DNA of 64,000 nucleotides from an uncultured Pelagibacteraceae bacterium (GCA_902556825.1 CACDXO010000002.1:1-64000), one strand, 5' to 3'; shown: positions 30,298-42,996, numbered from the stretch's first letter. Translations and numbers: made by a program. Notes: generated by a model from the sequence alone, not told the origin.

Positions 30298-32256
30298 ATG
30301 AAAATTCCAATTTTATTACCAAATATATTTGATCATCCATTTACTTATAAATCTTCTGATGCAAATCTAAAATTGGGAGACTATGTTGAAGTACCATTTG
30401 GAAAAAGTACAAAAGTTGGAATTGTTTGGGATGAATTTGAAAAAAATAAAAACAAAGAATATTTAATAAAAAATGTAATTAGAAAATTACAAGTTCCTTC
30501 TCTTAATTTGGAAACAATTAATTTTCTAAAATGGTTTTCAGAATACAATATAGTTCCAATAGGAATGTCGTTAAAATTACATTTATTGAGCAACGAGGCT
30601 ATCGAGACACAAAATAAAGAAGAATTAGAAAAATATAATAAATATGAAAAACCCAATAAAATAAAGCTTTCTAGTGAACAATTAAATTCAGTAAACGATA
30701 TAACAATAAATGATAATAAATTTAGAGTACATGTAATTCAAGGAACAACGGGATCGGGAAAAACAATTGTATATTTTAATAGCTTAAAAAAAAAAATAAA
30801 TGAAGGCTTTCAGGGGTTAATTTTGCTACCTGAAATAGGATTAACTGGAGAATTTCAAAAAAAATTCAAAGAGTTTTTTGGTTTTGATGCTGCTATCTGG
30901 CACTCATCAATAACAAAAAAAAATAAAAAAATCATTTGGAATGGTATTGCTACAGGAAAAATTAAAGTATTAATTGGAGCAAGATCATCATTATTTCTGC
31001 CCTTTTTTAATCTTGGAATTATTATTGTAGATGAAGAACATGACCAATCTTATAAACAAGATGAGGGGGTAATATATAACGCTAGAGACATGGCTATTTC
31101 GAGAGCTTCTTTTGCAAATATACCAATTAATTTAGTGACAGCGGTACCTTCTATAGAAACTTTCGATAATATAAAAAAAGGAAAATATTTACATTCGAGA
31201 TTATATAAAAGATATTTGGACGCAAACCTTCCTAATCATGAAATTGTTAACTTAAATAAAAATAATCTGAAAAATAGTTCATGGATATCTGATAAAACTA
31301 TTGAAAAAGTAAAAAATCATTTAGATAAAAATGACCAAGCACTTTTTTTTGTAAATAGAAGAGGGTTTGCTCCATACGTTCTTTGTAAAAAATGTTTAAA
31401 AGTGCATACATGTCCCAACTGTTCTATAAATTTGGTTTATCATAAAAAAAAAGAAAATCTAATTTGTCATTACTGTGGCTACAAAAAAAAATTAATTAGA
31501 AAATGTAATGATAATAAAAATTGTGAATATGTATTCAGTGGACCTGGTGTTGAAAGAATTTATGATGAAGTAAAAAAAATTTTTCCAGATAAAAAAATTA
31601 CTATTTTTTCAAGTGATACTATGAACAAAAAGTCTTCTTCAGAAATTTTAGATAAAATAAAAAATAATAAAATTCAAATTTTAATCGGTACCCAACTTAT
31701 TTCTAAAGGATTTCATTTTCCAAATTTAAATTGTATAGTTGTTATTGATATAGATTTAACTTTACAAGGACATGACTTGAAAGCTGCAGAAAAGAATTTA
31801 CAATTATATCATCAGTTATCTGGTAGAGCTGGAAGGACTGGAAAACCAGCTACAGTATATTTTCAAACTTATAATATTAAATCAAATGTAATATCTCAAA
31901 TTACAAATATAAATCCCGATATATTTTTAGAAAAAGAATTAATACTGAGAAAAAAAAATAATTTACCCCCATTTGAAAGATTTATATCTATTATATTAAG
32001 TGGAAAAAGTGAAAAAAAAATTGAAACATTTGCTTATAAATTGAAAGATAAATTAGAAAAAAATTTAAATGCTAAAATACTAGGACCTGTGATTGCTCCA
32101 ATATTTAAAATTAATAAGAATTTTAGATTTAGAATTCTGATTAGGTCTAAGAAAACACAAAAGATACAAAAACATCTCTCAAATATTTTAAGTAATTTCA
32201 AAAATCATAAAGAAATAAAACTAGCGGTTGATGTTGACCCAATAAGCTTCAATTAA
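30298..32256 (+). CDS. priA: Primosomal protein N', replication restart helicase PriA
   Basis: A 652-residue superfamily 2 helicase that reloads replication forks. Walker A is seen as QGTTGSGKT, the DEAH-type box as VDEEHDQSYKQ, the zinc-binding cysteines as CKKCLKVHTCPNC and CHYCGYKK, and late helicase motifs as GTQLISKGFHFP and LSGRAGRTGKP. It is somewhat shorter than E. coli PriA (732), mainly in the N-terminal DNA-binding part. Its TAA stop lies inside the terminator stem that separates it from the ATP synthase operon. Confidence 0.95.
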   Translation: MKIPILLPNIFDHPFTYKSSDANLKLGDYVEVPFGKSTKVGIVWDEFEKNKNKEYLIKNVIRKLQVPSLNLETINFLKWFSEYNIVPIGMSLKLHLLSNEAIETQNKEELEKYNKYEKPNKIKLSSEQLNSVNDITINDNKFRVHVIQGTTGSGKTIVYFNSLKKKINEGFQGLILLPEIGLTGEFQKKFKEFFGFDAAIWHSSITKKNKKIIWNGIATGKIKVLIGARSSLFLPFFNLGIIIVDEEHDQSYKQDEGVIYNARDMAISRASFANIPINLVTAVPSIETFDNIKKGKYLHSRLYKRYLDANLPNHEIVNLNKNNLKNSSWISDKTIEKVKNHLDKNDQALFFVNRRGFAPYVLCKKCLKVHTCPNCSINLVYHKKKENLICHYCGYKKKLIRKCNDNKNCEYVFSGPGVERIYDEVKKIFPDKKITIFSSDTMNKKSSSEILDKIKNNKIQILIGTQLISKGFHFPNLNCIVVIDIDLTLQGHDLKAAEKNLQLYHQLSGRAGRTGKPATVYFQTYNIKSNVISQITNINPDIFLEKELILRKKNNLPPFERFISIILSGKSEKKIETFAYKLKDKLEKNLNAKILGPVIAPIFKINKNFRFRILIRSKKTQKIQKHLSNILSNFKNHKEIKLAVDVDPISFN

Positions 32257-32278
32257 GGCCCTTTAATTAAGCTTTTTT
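32244..32278 (+). terminator. Rho-independent terminator overlapping priA stop
   Basis: AAGCTT-c-AATTAA (32244-32256) pairs with TTAATTAAGCTT (32263-32274), twelve base pairs with one bulged C and a six-base loop, followed by a T run (32273-32278). The priA stop codon TAA (32254-32256) is part of the stem. It separates the priA transcript from atpHAGDC. Confidence 0.75.
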
Positions 32279-32362
32279 GCGAATGTGTCGCTTGAAGAGA
32301 TTAATTTCATGTGCTAATTAAATTCAACTTTTAAAAAACCTCATAACTAATAAGGATAAAAA
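32279..32362 (+). promoter_or_regulatory. Leader/promoter region of the ATP synthase F1 operon
   Basis: An 84-base non-coding stretch between the priA terminator and atpH. It starts with a small hairpin GCGA-ATGTG-TCGC (32279-32291). TTGAAG at 32292-32297 could be a -35 element, but the sequence 17 bases on (TAATTA, 32315) is a poor -10, so the promoter is not firmly placed. A Shine-Dalgarno AAGGA at 32352-32356 sits six bases before the TTG start of atpH. Confidence 0.4.
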
Positions 32363-32920
32363 TTGAGCGATAAAAATAGACTTTCAGACTCTTCTGCGAA
32401 AAGCTATTCCCAAGCGCTTTATGAGCTTGCATCTGAAGAAAAGAAATTAAACGATGTTGAAGAACATACAATTTCAATTATTAAGCTTATTTCTCAAAGT
32501 GAAGATTTCAATTCACTAATTAAGGATCCAACGAACAAGCAAGAAGATCAGTTAAATGTTATAAATTTAATTTTTGAAAAATTTAGTTTAAATGATTTAT
32601 TAAAAAAATTTTTAAACTTTTTAGTCATGAAAAGAAGATTTTTTTATGTTGAAAAAATTCTAAGAGACTTTGTAATGATTTGTTCAAAAAATCGTGGGGA
32701 AATTTTTGCAAAATTAACAGTAGCCAAAGAATTAAACAAAAATGAAATAAATAAAATTAAAGATGAGTTGTCACAAAATTTTGGATCAAATGTAAAATTA
32801 AACTATAATTATGACCCAAATTTAATAGGTGGATTAATAATGCAAGTAGAAAGCGTTATGATTGATACATCTATCAAAAATAAATTGCAAAAAATTGAAA
32901 ATAAAATGATAGAGGCTTAA
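32363..32920 (+). CDS. atpH: ATP synthase F1 delta subunit
   Basis: A 185-residue peripheral-stalk subunit linking F1 to the b subunits. The protein is helical, with SYSQALYELASEEKKL near the N-terminus and the conserved C-terminal DPNLIGGLIMQVES followed by SIKNKLQKIE. The start is TTG 32363, supported by the AAGGA ribosome site six bases upstream and by lack of an in-frame ATG before the conserved region. It heads atpHAGDC; the F0 genes are elsewhere, as usual in alphaproteobacteria. Confidence 0.93.
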   Translation: MSDKNRLSDSSAKSYSQALYELASEEKKLNDVEEHTISIIKLISQSEDFNSLIKDPTNKQEDQLNVINLIFEKFSLNDLLKKFLNFLVMKRRFFYVEKILRDFVMICSKNRGEIFAKLTVAKELNKNEINKIKDELSQNFGSNVKLNYNYDPNLIGGLIMQVESVMIDTSIKNKLQKIENKMIEA

Positions 32921-34456
32921 ATGGAAATAAATCCTTCGGAAGTAACAAAAATATTAAAAGAGCAGATTAAAAAATTTGGAGATAAGGCAGAAGTAACTGA
33001 AGTTGGACAGGTTTTATCTGTTGGAGATGGTATCGCGAGAATATATGGTTTAGATAATGTTCAAGCAGGAGAGATGGTTGAATTTTCTGATGGCTCAAAA
33101 GGCATGGCTTTAAACTTAGAAAGTGACAATGTTGGTGTTGTAATTTTTGGTGATGATAGAGCTGTAAAAGAAGGTGATACAGTAAAAAGAACAGGAGCAA
33201 TTGTAGATACACCTGTAGGAAAAGAATTATTAGGAAGAGTAGTTGATGGATTAGGAAATCCAATAGACGGCAAAGGTGCATTAGATAAAGGTATAAAAAG
33301 AAGCAGAGTTGAAGTTAAAGCTCCAGGAATAATTCCAAGAAAATCAGTAAGTGAACCTATGCAATCAGGACTTAAATCAGTTGATAGTTTAGTTCCAATT
33401 GGAAGAGGTCAAAGAGAATTGATTATAGGTGACAGACAAACAGGAAAAACTGCAGTTGCAATTGACACTATAATTAATCAGAAAAAAATAAATGAGTCTA
33501 ATGACGAAAAACAAAAATTGTATTGTATTTATGTGGCAATTGGTCAAAAAAGATCAACCGTAAGACAAATAGAGAAATCTTTGGAAGAGGCAGGAGCTAT
33601 GGAATATACAACTATAGTTGCAGCAACTGCATCAGATGCAGCGCCACTTCAATTTTTAGCTCCTTATACTGGGTGTGCTATGGGGGAATATTTTAGAGAC
33701 AATGGAATGCATGCTTTGATTATTTATGATGATTTATCAAAGCAAGCAGTTGCATATAGACAAATGTCATTATTACTAAGAAGACCTCCTGGAAGGGAAG
33801 CTTATCCAGGAGATGTTTTTTATTTACACAGCAGACTTTTAGAAAGAGCAGCTAAGCTTAGCGACGAACATGGAGGAGGCTCTCTAACAGCACTCCCAAT
33901 TATTGAAACGCAAGGTGGTGACGTATCTGCTTTTATACCAACCAATGTTATTTCAATCACTGATGGACAAATATTTCTTGAAACAAATTTGTTTAACCAG
34001 GGTATTAGACCAGCAATTAACGTTGGTTTATCTGTATCTAGGGTTGGATCTTCAGCTCAAACCAAAGCAATGAAAAAAGTTTCTGGTTCAATGAAATTAG
34101 AGTTAGCACAATATAGAGAAATGGCTGCATTTGCTCAATTTGGATCAGATTTAGATGCCTCAACTCAAAAATTATTAAATAGAGGCTCAAAATTAACTGA
34201 GCTTTTAAAACAAAAGCAATACTCACCAATGACGGTTGCAGAACAAGTAATTTCAGTTTTTTGTGGTGTTAAAGGATATTTAGATGACTTAGAACTTAAA
34301 GATATATCTTCATTCGAAAGTAAAATTATTGAAAAATGTAAATCTGAGAAACCTGAAATTTTGGACGCGATTTCTAAATCTGGAAAATTGGAAGAAGATA
34401 CTGAAAATTTATTAGTAGAAACTATTAAAGAATTAAAACAAAACTTTAACTCTTAA
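32921..34456 (+). CDS. atpA: ATP synthase F1 alpha subunit
   Basis: A 511-residue regulatory nucleotide-binding subunit of F1. The Walker A motif GDRQTGKT, the ATP synthase signature region ([17 protein letters not shown]) and the catalytic-site arginine in that segment are visible. Length is standard. It directly follows atpH without a gap and precedes atpG by four bases. Confidence 0.98.
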   Translation: MEINPSEVTKILKEQIKKFGDKAEVTEVGQVLSVGDGIARIYGLDNVQAGEMVEFSDGSKGMALNLESDNVGVVIFGDDRAVKEGDTVKRTGAIVDTPVGKELLGRVVDGLGNPIDGKGALDKGIKRSRVEVKAPGIIPRKSVSEPMQSGLKSVDSLVPIGRGQRELIIGDRQTGKTAVAIDTIINQKKINESNDEKQKLYCIYVAIGQKRSTVRQIEKSLEEAGAMEYTTIVAATASDAAPLQFLAPYTGCAMGEYFRDNGMHALIIYDDLSKQAVAYRQMSLLLRRPPGREAYPGDVFYLHSRLLERAAKLSDEHGGGSLTALPIIETQGGDVSAFIPTNVISITDGQIFLETNLFNQGIRPAINVGLSVSRVGSSAQTKAMKKVSGSMKLELAQYREMAAFAQFGSDLDASTQKLLNRGSKLTELLKQKQYSPMTVAEQVISVFCGVKGYLDDLELKDISSFESKIIEKCKSEKPEILDAISKSGKLEEDTENLLVETIKELKQNFNS

Positions 34457-34460
34457 TAAT

Positions 34461-36753
<2,293 letters not shown>

Positions 36754-36754
<1 letters not shown>

Positions 36755-37152
36755 TGAGTGAAGAATTTAAAGTAGAAATAGTAAATCCAGAAAAATCTTT
36801 TTTATCAAAAGAAGATGTCAGGGAAGTTGTTGTACCTGCGTTCGAAGGCGAAATGGGAATTTTAAAAGATCATATTTCAATAATTTCTTTTTTAAAACCA
36901 GGTATAATAAGAGTTTATTCAAATTCAGAGGAAAATAAATATTTTGTTGAGGATGGAATAGTGGAATTTAAAGATAATAATTTATCAATATTAACAAGTT
37001 CAATTTACAAAGTTTCAGATCTTGATAAAAATAAAATTGATCAAATACTTAAAGATGCCGAAAAAGAATCTAGTGATAATAATATTGATGACCAAAAAAG
37101 ATATTTAATTGATCAAAAGATTGAAGTTTTAAAAAATCTGAGTTTAAATTAA
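36754..37152 (+). CDS. atpC: ATP synthase F1 epsilon subunit
   Basis: A 132-residue rotor subunit with the N-terminal beta-sandwich (VEIVNPEKSFLS, VVVPAFEGEMGILKDHI, GIVEFKDNNLSILT) and a short C-terminal helical part that is much reduced compared with E. coli. It couples rotor to F1 and may inhibit ATP hydrolysis. Its 3' end overlaps the convergent rppH gene by four bases, leaving no room for a conventional terminator between them. Confidence 0.94.
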
Positions 37153-37625
37153 CTTAATATTTTTAATAATTCTTGCTTAATGTTTTTGTAAACATCTAGC
37201 TTAAAATTTACAGCTATCTTTGTTAAATCTTCCAAATCAATCCACTTCCAGTCTAAGAATTCAGGTTTTTTTGTACTTATATTTATTTCAGAATCATTTC
37301 CCATAAATCTCATAACAAACCATTTTTGTGTTTGACCTTTAAATTTTCCCTTCCAAATAATTCCTATTAAATGATCAGGTAATATATAAGTTAATTTTTT
37401 ATCAATTTCTTGAATAAGTTCTACGCTTGTTATGCTAGTCTCTTCTCTTAACTCTCTTAAGGCTGCCTCATAATAATTTTCATCTCCATCAACGCCTCCC
37501 TGAGGCATTTGCCAAAAATTTTTTGGATTATCAATTCTTTTTGCCACAAAAACTTTATTTTTTTTATTTAAAACAATTATTCCTACTCCTTTTCTTAGTG
37601 GCAATTCGGCAAATTTTTTTTTCAT
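37149..37625 (-). CDS. rppH: RNA pyrophosphohydrolase RppH (Nudix)
   Basis: A 158-residue Nudix hydrolase of the RppH/IalA type, which removes pyrophosphate from mRNA 5' ends or hydrolyses dinucleoside polyphosphates. The start LPLRKGVGIIVLNKKNKVFVAKR, the WQMPQGGVDGDE element and KWFVMRF are characteristic. The Nudix box reads GGVDGDE-x7-RELREETSI: all acidic metal ligands are present but the usual final Gly is Ser. It is the last gene of the long rplU-to-rppH minus-strand operon, after ctpA. Confidence 0.9.
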   Translation of the reverse strand: MKKKFAELPLRKGVGIIVLNKKNKVFVAKRIDNPKNFWQMPQGGVDGDENYYEAALRELREETSITSVELIQEIDKKLTYILPDHLIGIIWKGKFKGQTQKWFVMRFMGNDSEINISTKKPEFLDWKWIDLEDLTKIAVNFKLDVYKNIKQELLKILS

Positions 37626-37632
37626 TTATTTA

Positions 37633-38772
37633 CTAGCCATTTAGCAATGTAATAGCAAAATCTAGCTGATTATCAGTTTCTGTACCAATTCTAAACTCAT
37701 CTGAACTTTCAGTAACCTCTATATCTGGCGTAATACCTGTTCCAGAAATTGATTTTCCTGAAGGCAAGTAATATTTTGAAATTGTCAATCTTATAGCGCC
37801 ATTATTCTTTAATGGTATAATTGATTGAACCGATCCTTTGCCATAAGAATTTTCCCCAACTACAATTGCTCTTTTATGGTCTTTGAGAGCACCAGCTACA
37901 ATTTCTGAAGCGGAAGCAGATCCATAATTAATTAAAACTAATAAAGTTTTTCCATCAATTATATCTCCTTTTTTTGCAAAATATTTTCTATTCTCAGATG
38001 ACCGTCTACTTTTAGTAGATACAATTTCTCCATCTTCCAAGAAAAAATCTGATATTTTTACAGCTTGAGATAACAATCCACCAGGATTGTTCCTTAAATC
38101 TAATAAATATTTATTAATTTTATTTTTTTTAAAATTTTTAATTTTATTTTTTATTTGTTTAGAACTATTTTCATTAAATGCTGTGAGTCTTATATACCCA
38201 ATACTATCATCAATTATTTTCGATTTTACTGATTTTACTTCAATAATTTCTCTAGTAATTTCAAAAACTAATGCTTTTTTTACTCCTTTTCTTCTAATTG
38301 TAACTTCTAGCTTTGATCCAACTGGACCTCTCATGAGTTCAACTGCTTCAGATAAAGTTTTACCTTGAACCTGTATTCCATTTATTTTTACAATATAATC
38401 TCCAGCTTTTACTCCTGCTCTTTCAGCAGGAGAATTATCCATAGGTGTAATTATTTTTACAACACCAAATTCCATTCCAACCTCAATACCTAAACCACCA
38501 AATTTTCCCCTAGTTTCAGTTTCCATTTGTTCAAAAGTTTCTGGAGACATATAAGCAGAGTAAGGATCTAATGATTGCAATACACCGTTAATAGCTGCAT
38601 CGATTGCATCACTTTGATCTATTTCTTCTACATATTCCTTATCTATTTTTCCTAAAACTTCTCCAAATAAATCTATCTTGTCATAAATAGTTTCATCATT
38701 TGCTGCAAAACTTATTTTTGAAAAAATTAAAAAACTTGTAATAAAACAAACTAATATAAATTTTTTTTTCAT
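37633..38772 (-). CDS. ctpA: Carboxy-terminal processing protease CtpA (S41)
   Basis: A 379-residue periplasmic serine protease with an N-terminal signal peptide (hydrophobic stretch ending SFAAND). The PDZ domain lies around residues 95-170 (GLGIEVGMEFG, SPAERAGVKAGDYI). The catalytic serine is in NYGSASASEIVAGAL and the lysine in NSYGKGSVQSI. Family members trim C-termini of periplasmic and membrane proteins. Its start overlaps the rsfS stop by four bases. Confidence 0.94.
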   Translation of the reverse strand: MKKKFILVCFITSFLIFSKISFAANDETIYDKIDLFGEVLGKIDKEYVEEIDQSDAIDAAINGVLQSLDPYSAYMSPETFEQMETETRGKFGGLGIEVGMEFGVVKIITPMDNSPAERAGVKAGDYIVKINGIQVQGKTLSEAVELMRGPVGSKLEVTIRRKGVKKALVFEITREIIEVKSVKSKIIDDSIGYIRLTAFNENSSKQIKNKIKNFKKNKINKYLLDLRNNPGGLLSQAVKISDFFLEDGEIVSTKSRRSSENRKYFAKKGDIIDGKTLLVLINYGSASASEIVAGALKDHKRAIVVGENSYGKGSVQSIIPLKNNGAIRLTISKYYLPSGKSISGTGITPDIEVTESSDEFRIGTETDNQLDFAITLLNG

Positions 38773-39119
38773 ATAATAATTTTTTCTTTGGGAATTAATT
38801 CAGACCATATTTTTTCAAGTTCATAAAATTTTCTTTTTTCTGGATTAAATATATGAACAATTAAATCTATTCCATCTATCAACTTCCAATCATTGCTTTC
38901 TTTTCCTTCAATTTTACAATTAGTGATGCCATTATTTTTAAATTTTTCTAAAACCTGTTCTGATAGTGCTTGAATATGCCTAGATGATGTTCCACTAGCA
39001 ATAATCATATGATCTGCAATTGAAGATTTATTTTTAAGATCTATAGATATTATATCCAGAGCTTTATTCGAATCCAATGTGCTAATTATTATATTTTTTA
39101 GATTCGATATTTTTTCCAT
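38769..39119 (-). CDS. rsfS: Ribosomal silencing factor RsfS
   Basis: A 116-residue member of the RsfS/Iojap family that binds L14 on the 50S subunit and prevents subunit joining under starvation. Characteristic are HMIIASGTSSRHIQAL, the GKESNDWKLIDGIDLIVHIF segment (usually WVLIDYGDVVVHVF), and FYELEKIWS. Placed between nadD and ctpA, the common nadD-rsfS arrangement. Confidence 0.93.
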   Translation of the reverse strand: MEKISNLKNIIISTLDSNKALDIISIDLKNKSSIADHMIIASGTSSRHIQALSEQVLEKFKNNGITNCKIEGKESNDWKLIDGIDLIVHIFNPEKRKFYELEKIWSELIPKEKIII

Positions 39120-39136
39120 TAATTAAATAAATTTTA

Positions 39137-39664
39137 TCAAATTTTTCTCAATTTAGAAGATGAAATATTTACTTTTTTAAAATTTACAAATTTCAACTTT
39201 CTATTATTAAGCTTTTTAAAAGCTACTGATTGTAATGATTTTGATTTGTAATTTGTCCTATCAAAAACTAAAATACTACACTTTGACGCAATTGCTCTCC
39301 ATTTATACCATTTATGAAAAAAAATTAAATTATCAGCTCCCATTAATAAAAAAATTTTTGTTCTATTATTTTTTTTTTTTATATAGTTTATTAGATTAAT
39401 AGTTTTATTTGATTTAATTTTATCTTCATAAAATTTTACTGAAATAAAACTATTTTTTTTTGTAATTTTTTTTGCAAGAGAAATTCTTTTTTTAAGTGTA
39501 AACTGACTTTTTGACTTAAAAGGATTTTTTTCTGTAACTGCCCAAATTATTTTATTAATTCTAAATTTTTTTTTTGCTACAATAGAAATTGCAAGATGAC
39601 CTTTGTGAGCTGGATCAAATGACCCTCCAAGAATCCCAATTTTTTTTTTATAATTTTTTTTCAA
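39137..39664 (-). CDS. nadD: Nicotinate-nucleotide adenylyltransferase
   Basis: A 175-residue nucleotidyltransferase making deamido-NAD. The N-terminal GILGGSFDPAHKGHLAIS contains the HxGH motif (here HKGH), and the C-terminal ISSSKLRKI matches the family ISSTxIR motif. It is slightly short and very rich in lysine. It lies between proA and rsfS in the minus-strand operon. Confidence 0.9.
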   Translation of the reverse strand: MKKNYKKKIGILGGSFDPAHKGHLAISIVAKKKFRINKIIWAVTEKNPFKSKSQFTLKKRISLAKKITKKNSFISVKFYEDKIKSNKTINLINYIKKKNNRTKIFLLMGADNLIFFHKWYKWRAIASKCSILVFDRTNYKSKSLQSVAFKKLNNRKLKFVNFKKVNISSSKLRKI

Positions 39665-39665
39665 T

Positions 39666-40916
39666 TTAATTTCTTACTTGTCCTTTTCCTAGAACTTCAT
39701 ATTTGTATGAGATTAATTGATTTAGTCCTACTGGGCCTCTAGGTGGAAGCGTATTGGTCGAAATTCCCACCTCTCCTCCAAATCCAAATTCACCACCATC
39801 AGCAAATTGGGTTGAAGTGTTATGCATTACTATCGAACTTCTTATATTTTTTAAAAAGAAATCTGCATTTTTTTTATTTTTTGTTATTATACTGTCTGTA
39901 TGCATCGTACCATATTTATTAATATGATTAACTGCCTCTAAAATACTATTTACTGCTTTAACAGATACTTTTGCAGATAAATATTCTGTCGACCAATCTA
40001 TTTCTTTTGCTGGTTTAAACTTACCACTATAATTTTTTCCAATAGTTTTATCGGCATGAATTTTACAATTGTTATCAGCTAATTTTGATAGCACAGGATT
40101 ACAAAACTTTTTTATAATTTTTTTATGCATCAAAATTGTTTCTGTTGCACCACATATACTGGTGTTTCTTAATTTTGCATTATGAACAACTTTTATTGCC
40201 ATATTTAAATCTGCATCTTTATCAATGTAAGTATGGCATATTCCTTCTAAATGTCCGATTATTGGAACAGATGATAACTCTTTTACTTTTTTGACCAAGC
40301 TTTTTCCTCCTCTTGGAATAATAACATCTATAAATTTTTCCATTTTTGATAATAAATAATCTACAGATTTTCTATTTTTGATATTTAGTATTTGAACATA
40401 ATTTTGATCAATATTTTTTGTTTTTAGTGAATCTCTAAACAAATTTGCAAGAACTTTGTTTGAATTAAATGCTTCCGACCCTCCCCTCAAAATTACTGCG
40501 TTGCCAGATTTAAAACATAAGCTTGAAACATCTGATGTAACATTAGGCCTACTTTCATAAATTATACCAATTACACCGATCGGAGTTGATACTTTTTTTA
40601 TAATTAATCCATTTGGTCTTTTCCATCTATCAATTACTTTATTTATAGGATCATTTAATTTAATAATTTTGGATATAGAAGCTTCTATATCTTCGATTTT
40701 TTCATGATTTAAGGCAAGTCTATTAATTAAATTTTCTGGAAGTTTTTTTTTCATAGCAAATTTAATATCTTTTTTGTTTTCTTTAAGGATAATTTTTTTA
40801 TTTTTATTAATTAATTGTAAAAATTTTACCAAAACTTTATTTTTACTTTTGGTATCAACTTTAATTTTAGAAGCTTTTTTTGCTTTTATTCCTATATTTA
40901 TTAAATTTTCTTTCAT
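39666..40916 (-). CDS. proA: Gamma-glutamyl phosphate reductase
   Basis: A 416-residue NADPH-dependent reductase of the aldehyde-dehydrogenase fold, second step of proline synthesis. Seen are GVIGIIYESRPNVT, LRGGSEAFNSN, the catalytic cysteine in NTSICGATETILMH, and the C-terminal DGGEFGFGGEVGISTN. Length is standard. It follows proB with no intervening base, so the two proline enzymes are coupled. Confidence 0.97.
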   Translation of the reverse strand: MKENLINIGIKAKKASKIKVDTKSKNKVLVKFLQLINKNKKIILKENKKDIKFAMKKKLPENLINRLALNHEKIEDIEASISKIIKLNDPINKVIDRWKRPNGLIIKKVSTPIGVIGIIYESRPNVTSDVSSLCFKSGNAVILRGGSEAFNSNKVLANLFRDSLKTKNIDQNYVQILNIKNRKSVDYLLSKMEKFIDVIIPRGGKSLVKKVKELSSVPIIGHLEGICHTYIDKDADLNMAIKVVHNAKLRNTSICGATETILMHKKIIKKFCNPVLSKLADNNCKIHADKTIGKNYSGKFKPAKEIDWSTEYLSAKVSVKAVNSILEAVNHINKYGTMHTDSIITKNKKNADFFLKNIRSSIVMHNTSTQFADGGEFGFGGEVGISTNTLPPRGPVGLNQLISYKYEVLGKGQVRN

Positions 40917-42023
40917 TTATATTTCAACCATATCATCTTTATGAACTACTTCCGATTTAGAAATATATCCTAAAAGTTCATTAATTTTATTCGAATGTTG
41001 ACCTTGGATTTTAATTGTTTCTTCTGATGAAAAAGAACTTAAGCCCCTAGCATATTCTTTTAAATTTTTATCTAATATTTTTATGTGATCACCTTTATTA
41101 TAATTTCCATTAACTTTTTTAATACCTGCTGCTAGTAAGCTTTTACCTTTTTTAAGCGCATTTATAGCACCATCATCAATTATTAATTCTCCTTTTGGTG
41201 ATACTGAGCCAATAATCCATTTTTTTCTAGCATCTAATTTTGAAACTTTAGGCAAAAACCATGTGCATTTATTTTCTTCTATTATTTTTTTCACAGGCCT
41301 TTCAGCAAGACCATTTGCTATAACCATCATACAACCTGATAATTGACAAATTTTTGCAGCTTCAATTTTAGTTTTCATTCCCCCAGTTCCATGTTCGCTT
41401 ATACTTTTAGTGGCTATTTTTTCTATACTATTGTCTATATTTTTTATTTCTTTAATTAGCTTAGAGTCTTTAAATAATTTTGGATTTTGTGTGTATAATC
41501 CATCAACATCTGAAAGAAGTATCAAACAATCTGCACCTGATATTTGAGCGACACGAGAAGCTAGTCTGTCATTGTCTCCATATTTTATTTCAGATGTTGC
41601 AATGCTATCATTTTCATTAACAACTGGAACAAATCCTAATCCAAATAAATTCTCAAAGGTTCTTTTTGCATTAATAGCTCTTCTTCTTTGTTCAGTATCT
41701 TCCAGTGTAAGTAAAATTTGTGAAAGGTTAATTTTTCTTGAACTAAAAATTTTATTAAAAAGATTCATCAATTCAATTTGTCCTATTGAGGCAACAGCTT
41801 GACTTTTATCAAGTTTTAAATTTTTTTTACTTAAGTTTAATTTTTTACAACCTAAAGCTATAGCGCCAGAGCTAACTAAAATTACGTTTTTTTTCTGTTT
41901 TAATAAATCTTTAATATCTTTGGCAAATTCCATTAGCCATTTTTTTCTAATTTTTTTTTTTTCATCAATTAAAATTGTAGATCCAATTTTAATTACGATT
42001 GTTTTAGATTTTTTAAGATACAT
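40917..42023 (-). CDS. proB: Glutamate 5-kinase
   Basis: A 368-residue kinase, first committed step of proline synthesis. The amino-acid-kinase domain has [44 protein letters not shown] and [14 protein letters not shown]-terminal PUA domain (about residues 275-365) is present. The enzyme is normally feedback-inhibited by proline through the kinase domain. Its start lies inside the 3' end of obgE (11-base overlap). Confidence 0.96.
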   Translation of the reverse strand: MYLKKSKTIVIKIGSTILIDEKKKIRKKWLMEFAKDIKDLLKQKKNVILVSSGAIALGCKKLNLSKKNLKLDKSQAVASIGQIELMNLFNKIFSSRKINLSQILLTLEDTEQRRRAINAKRTFENLFGLGFVPVVNENDSIATSEIKYGDNDRLASRVAQISGADCLILLSDVDGLYTQNPKLFKDSKLIKEIKNIDNSIEKIATKSISEHGTGGMKTKIEAAKICQLSGCMMVIANGLAERPVKKIIEENKCTWFLPKVSKLDARKKWIIGSVSPKGELIIDDGAINALKKGKSLLAAGIKKVNGNYNKGDHIKILDKNLKEYARGLSSFSSEETIKIQGQHSNKINELLGYISKSEVVHKDDMVEI

Positions 42024-42996
42024 ATTTAATTAATTTAGATTTTATCTTTGATATTGATTTTTTATCTAATGTAGAAAGAGTTATTAGTTTTACTTTATGT
42101 TTTTTTAAAAAATCGTTTTTAATTTTTTTTACTTCTTTATCTGCCAAAAGATCTATTTTATTTAAAACAACTAATTCGTCTTTTTTTAACATATCTTTAC
42201 TATAGTTTTTTAGCTCTTTTCTAACTTGACTGTAAGATTTTTTTAAATCCTCTTCTGTTATATCAATTAAATGAAGTAAAGACTTACATCTTTCAATATG
42301 TTTGAGAAATTTTATACCCAGCCCTATACCTTCGTGTGCACCTTCGATGATACCTGGAATATCAGCTAAAGTTATTTCTTTATCATCATAAACTGCAACA
42401 CCAAGATTGGGATTTAGGGTAGTAAATTTATAATTAGCAATTTTTGGAGTTGCACTTGTTATTGCAGCTAACAAACTAGATTTACCTGCGTTTGGCAAAC
42501 CAATGATACCTATATCTGCAATTGTTTTTAATTGAAGCCAAATCCAAAATTCTTCTCCTTTAGTTCCTTTTGTAAACTTCTTTGGAGCTCTATTTGTTGA
42601 GGATTTAAACCTAGTGTTACCAAATCCACCTCTTCCTCCAACCGCTAAAACAAATTCCTCACTTTCTTTTTTAAAATCAAAAATTAATGTTTTATTATCT
42701 TCTTCAAATACTTGTGTTCCAACTGGAACCTTAAGATATAAATTTTTTCCACCCCTTCCAGTTTGGTTTTTTCCTTTTCCATCACTACCTCTTTCCGACT
42801 TAAAATGTTGTTGGTATCTAAAATCAATTAGAGTGTTTAAATTTCTTTCTGATTTTAAAATTATAGAACCACCTCTTCCTCCATCTCCTCCGTCTGGCCC
42901 ACCGAACTCAATAAATTTTTCTCTTCTAAAACTGGGTGATCCTGATCCACCATCACCTGCTTTGATAAATATTTTGACTTGATCTAAAAATTTCAT
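42013..42996 (-). CDS. obgE: GTPase ObgE/CgtA, short form
   Basis: A 327-residue Obg GTPase involved in 50S assembly. The glycine-rich Obg domain ([25 protein letters not shown]) spans about residues 1-158 and the G domain follows: [30 protein letters not shown]. The optional C-terminal OCT extension is absent. A strong Shine-Dalgarno (GGAG in the complement of 43004-43011) precedes the ATG and is bordered by a 9-bp hairpin. It follows rpmA, the conserved rplU-rpmA-obg order. Confidence 0.96.
   Translation of the reverse strand: MKFLDQVKIFIKAGDGGSGSPSFRREKFIEFGGPDGGDGGRGGSIILKSERNLNTLIDFRYQQHFKSERGSDGKGKNQTGRGGKNLYLKVPVGTQVFEEDNKTLIFDFKKESEEFVLAVGGRGGFGNTRFKSSTNRAPKKFTKGTKGEEFWIWLQLKTIADIGIIGLPNAGKSSLLAAITSATPKIANYKFTTLNPNLGVAVYDDKEITLADIPGIIEGAHEGIGLGIKFLKHIERCKSLLHLIDITEEDLKKSYSQVRKELKNYSKDMLKKDELVVLNKIDLLADKEVKKIKNDFLKKHKVKLITLSTLDKKSISKIKSKLIKYVS

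Noticed and set aside
32292-32320. Promoter TTGAAG-17-TAATTA for atpH
   Set aside because: The -35 is fair but the -10 matches consensus poorly; kept only as an uncertain note in the leader entry.
32967-33281. Minus-strand reading frames opposite atpA
   Set aside because: Shadow frames of a highly expressed conserved gene; the Leu/His-rich product has no support.
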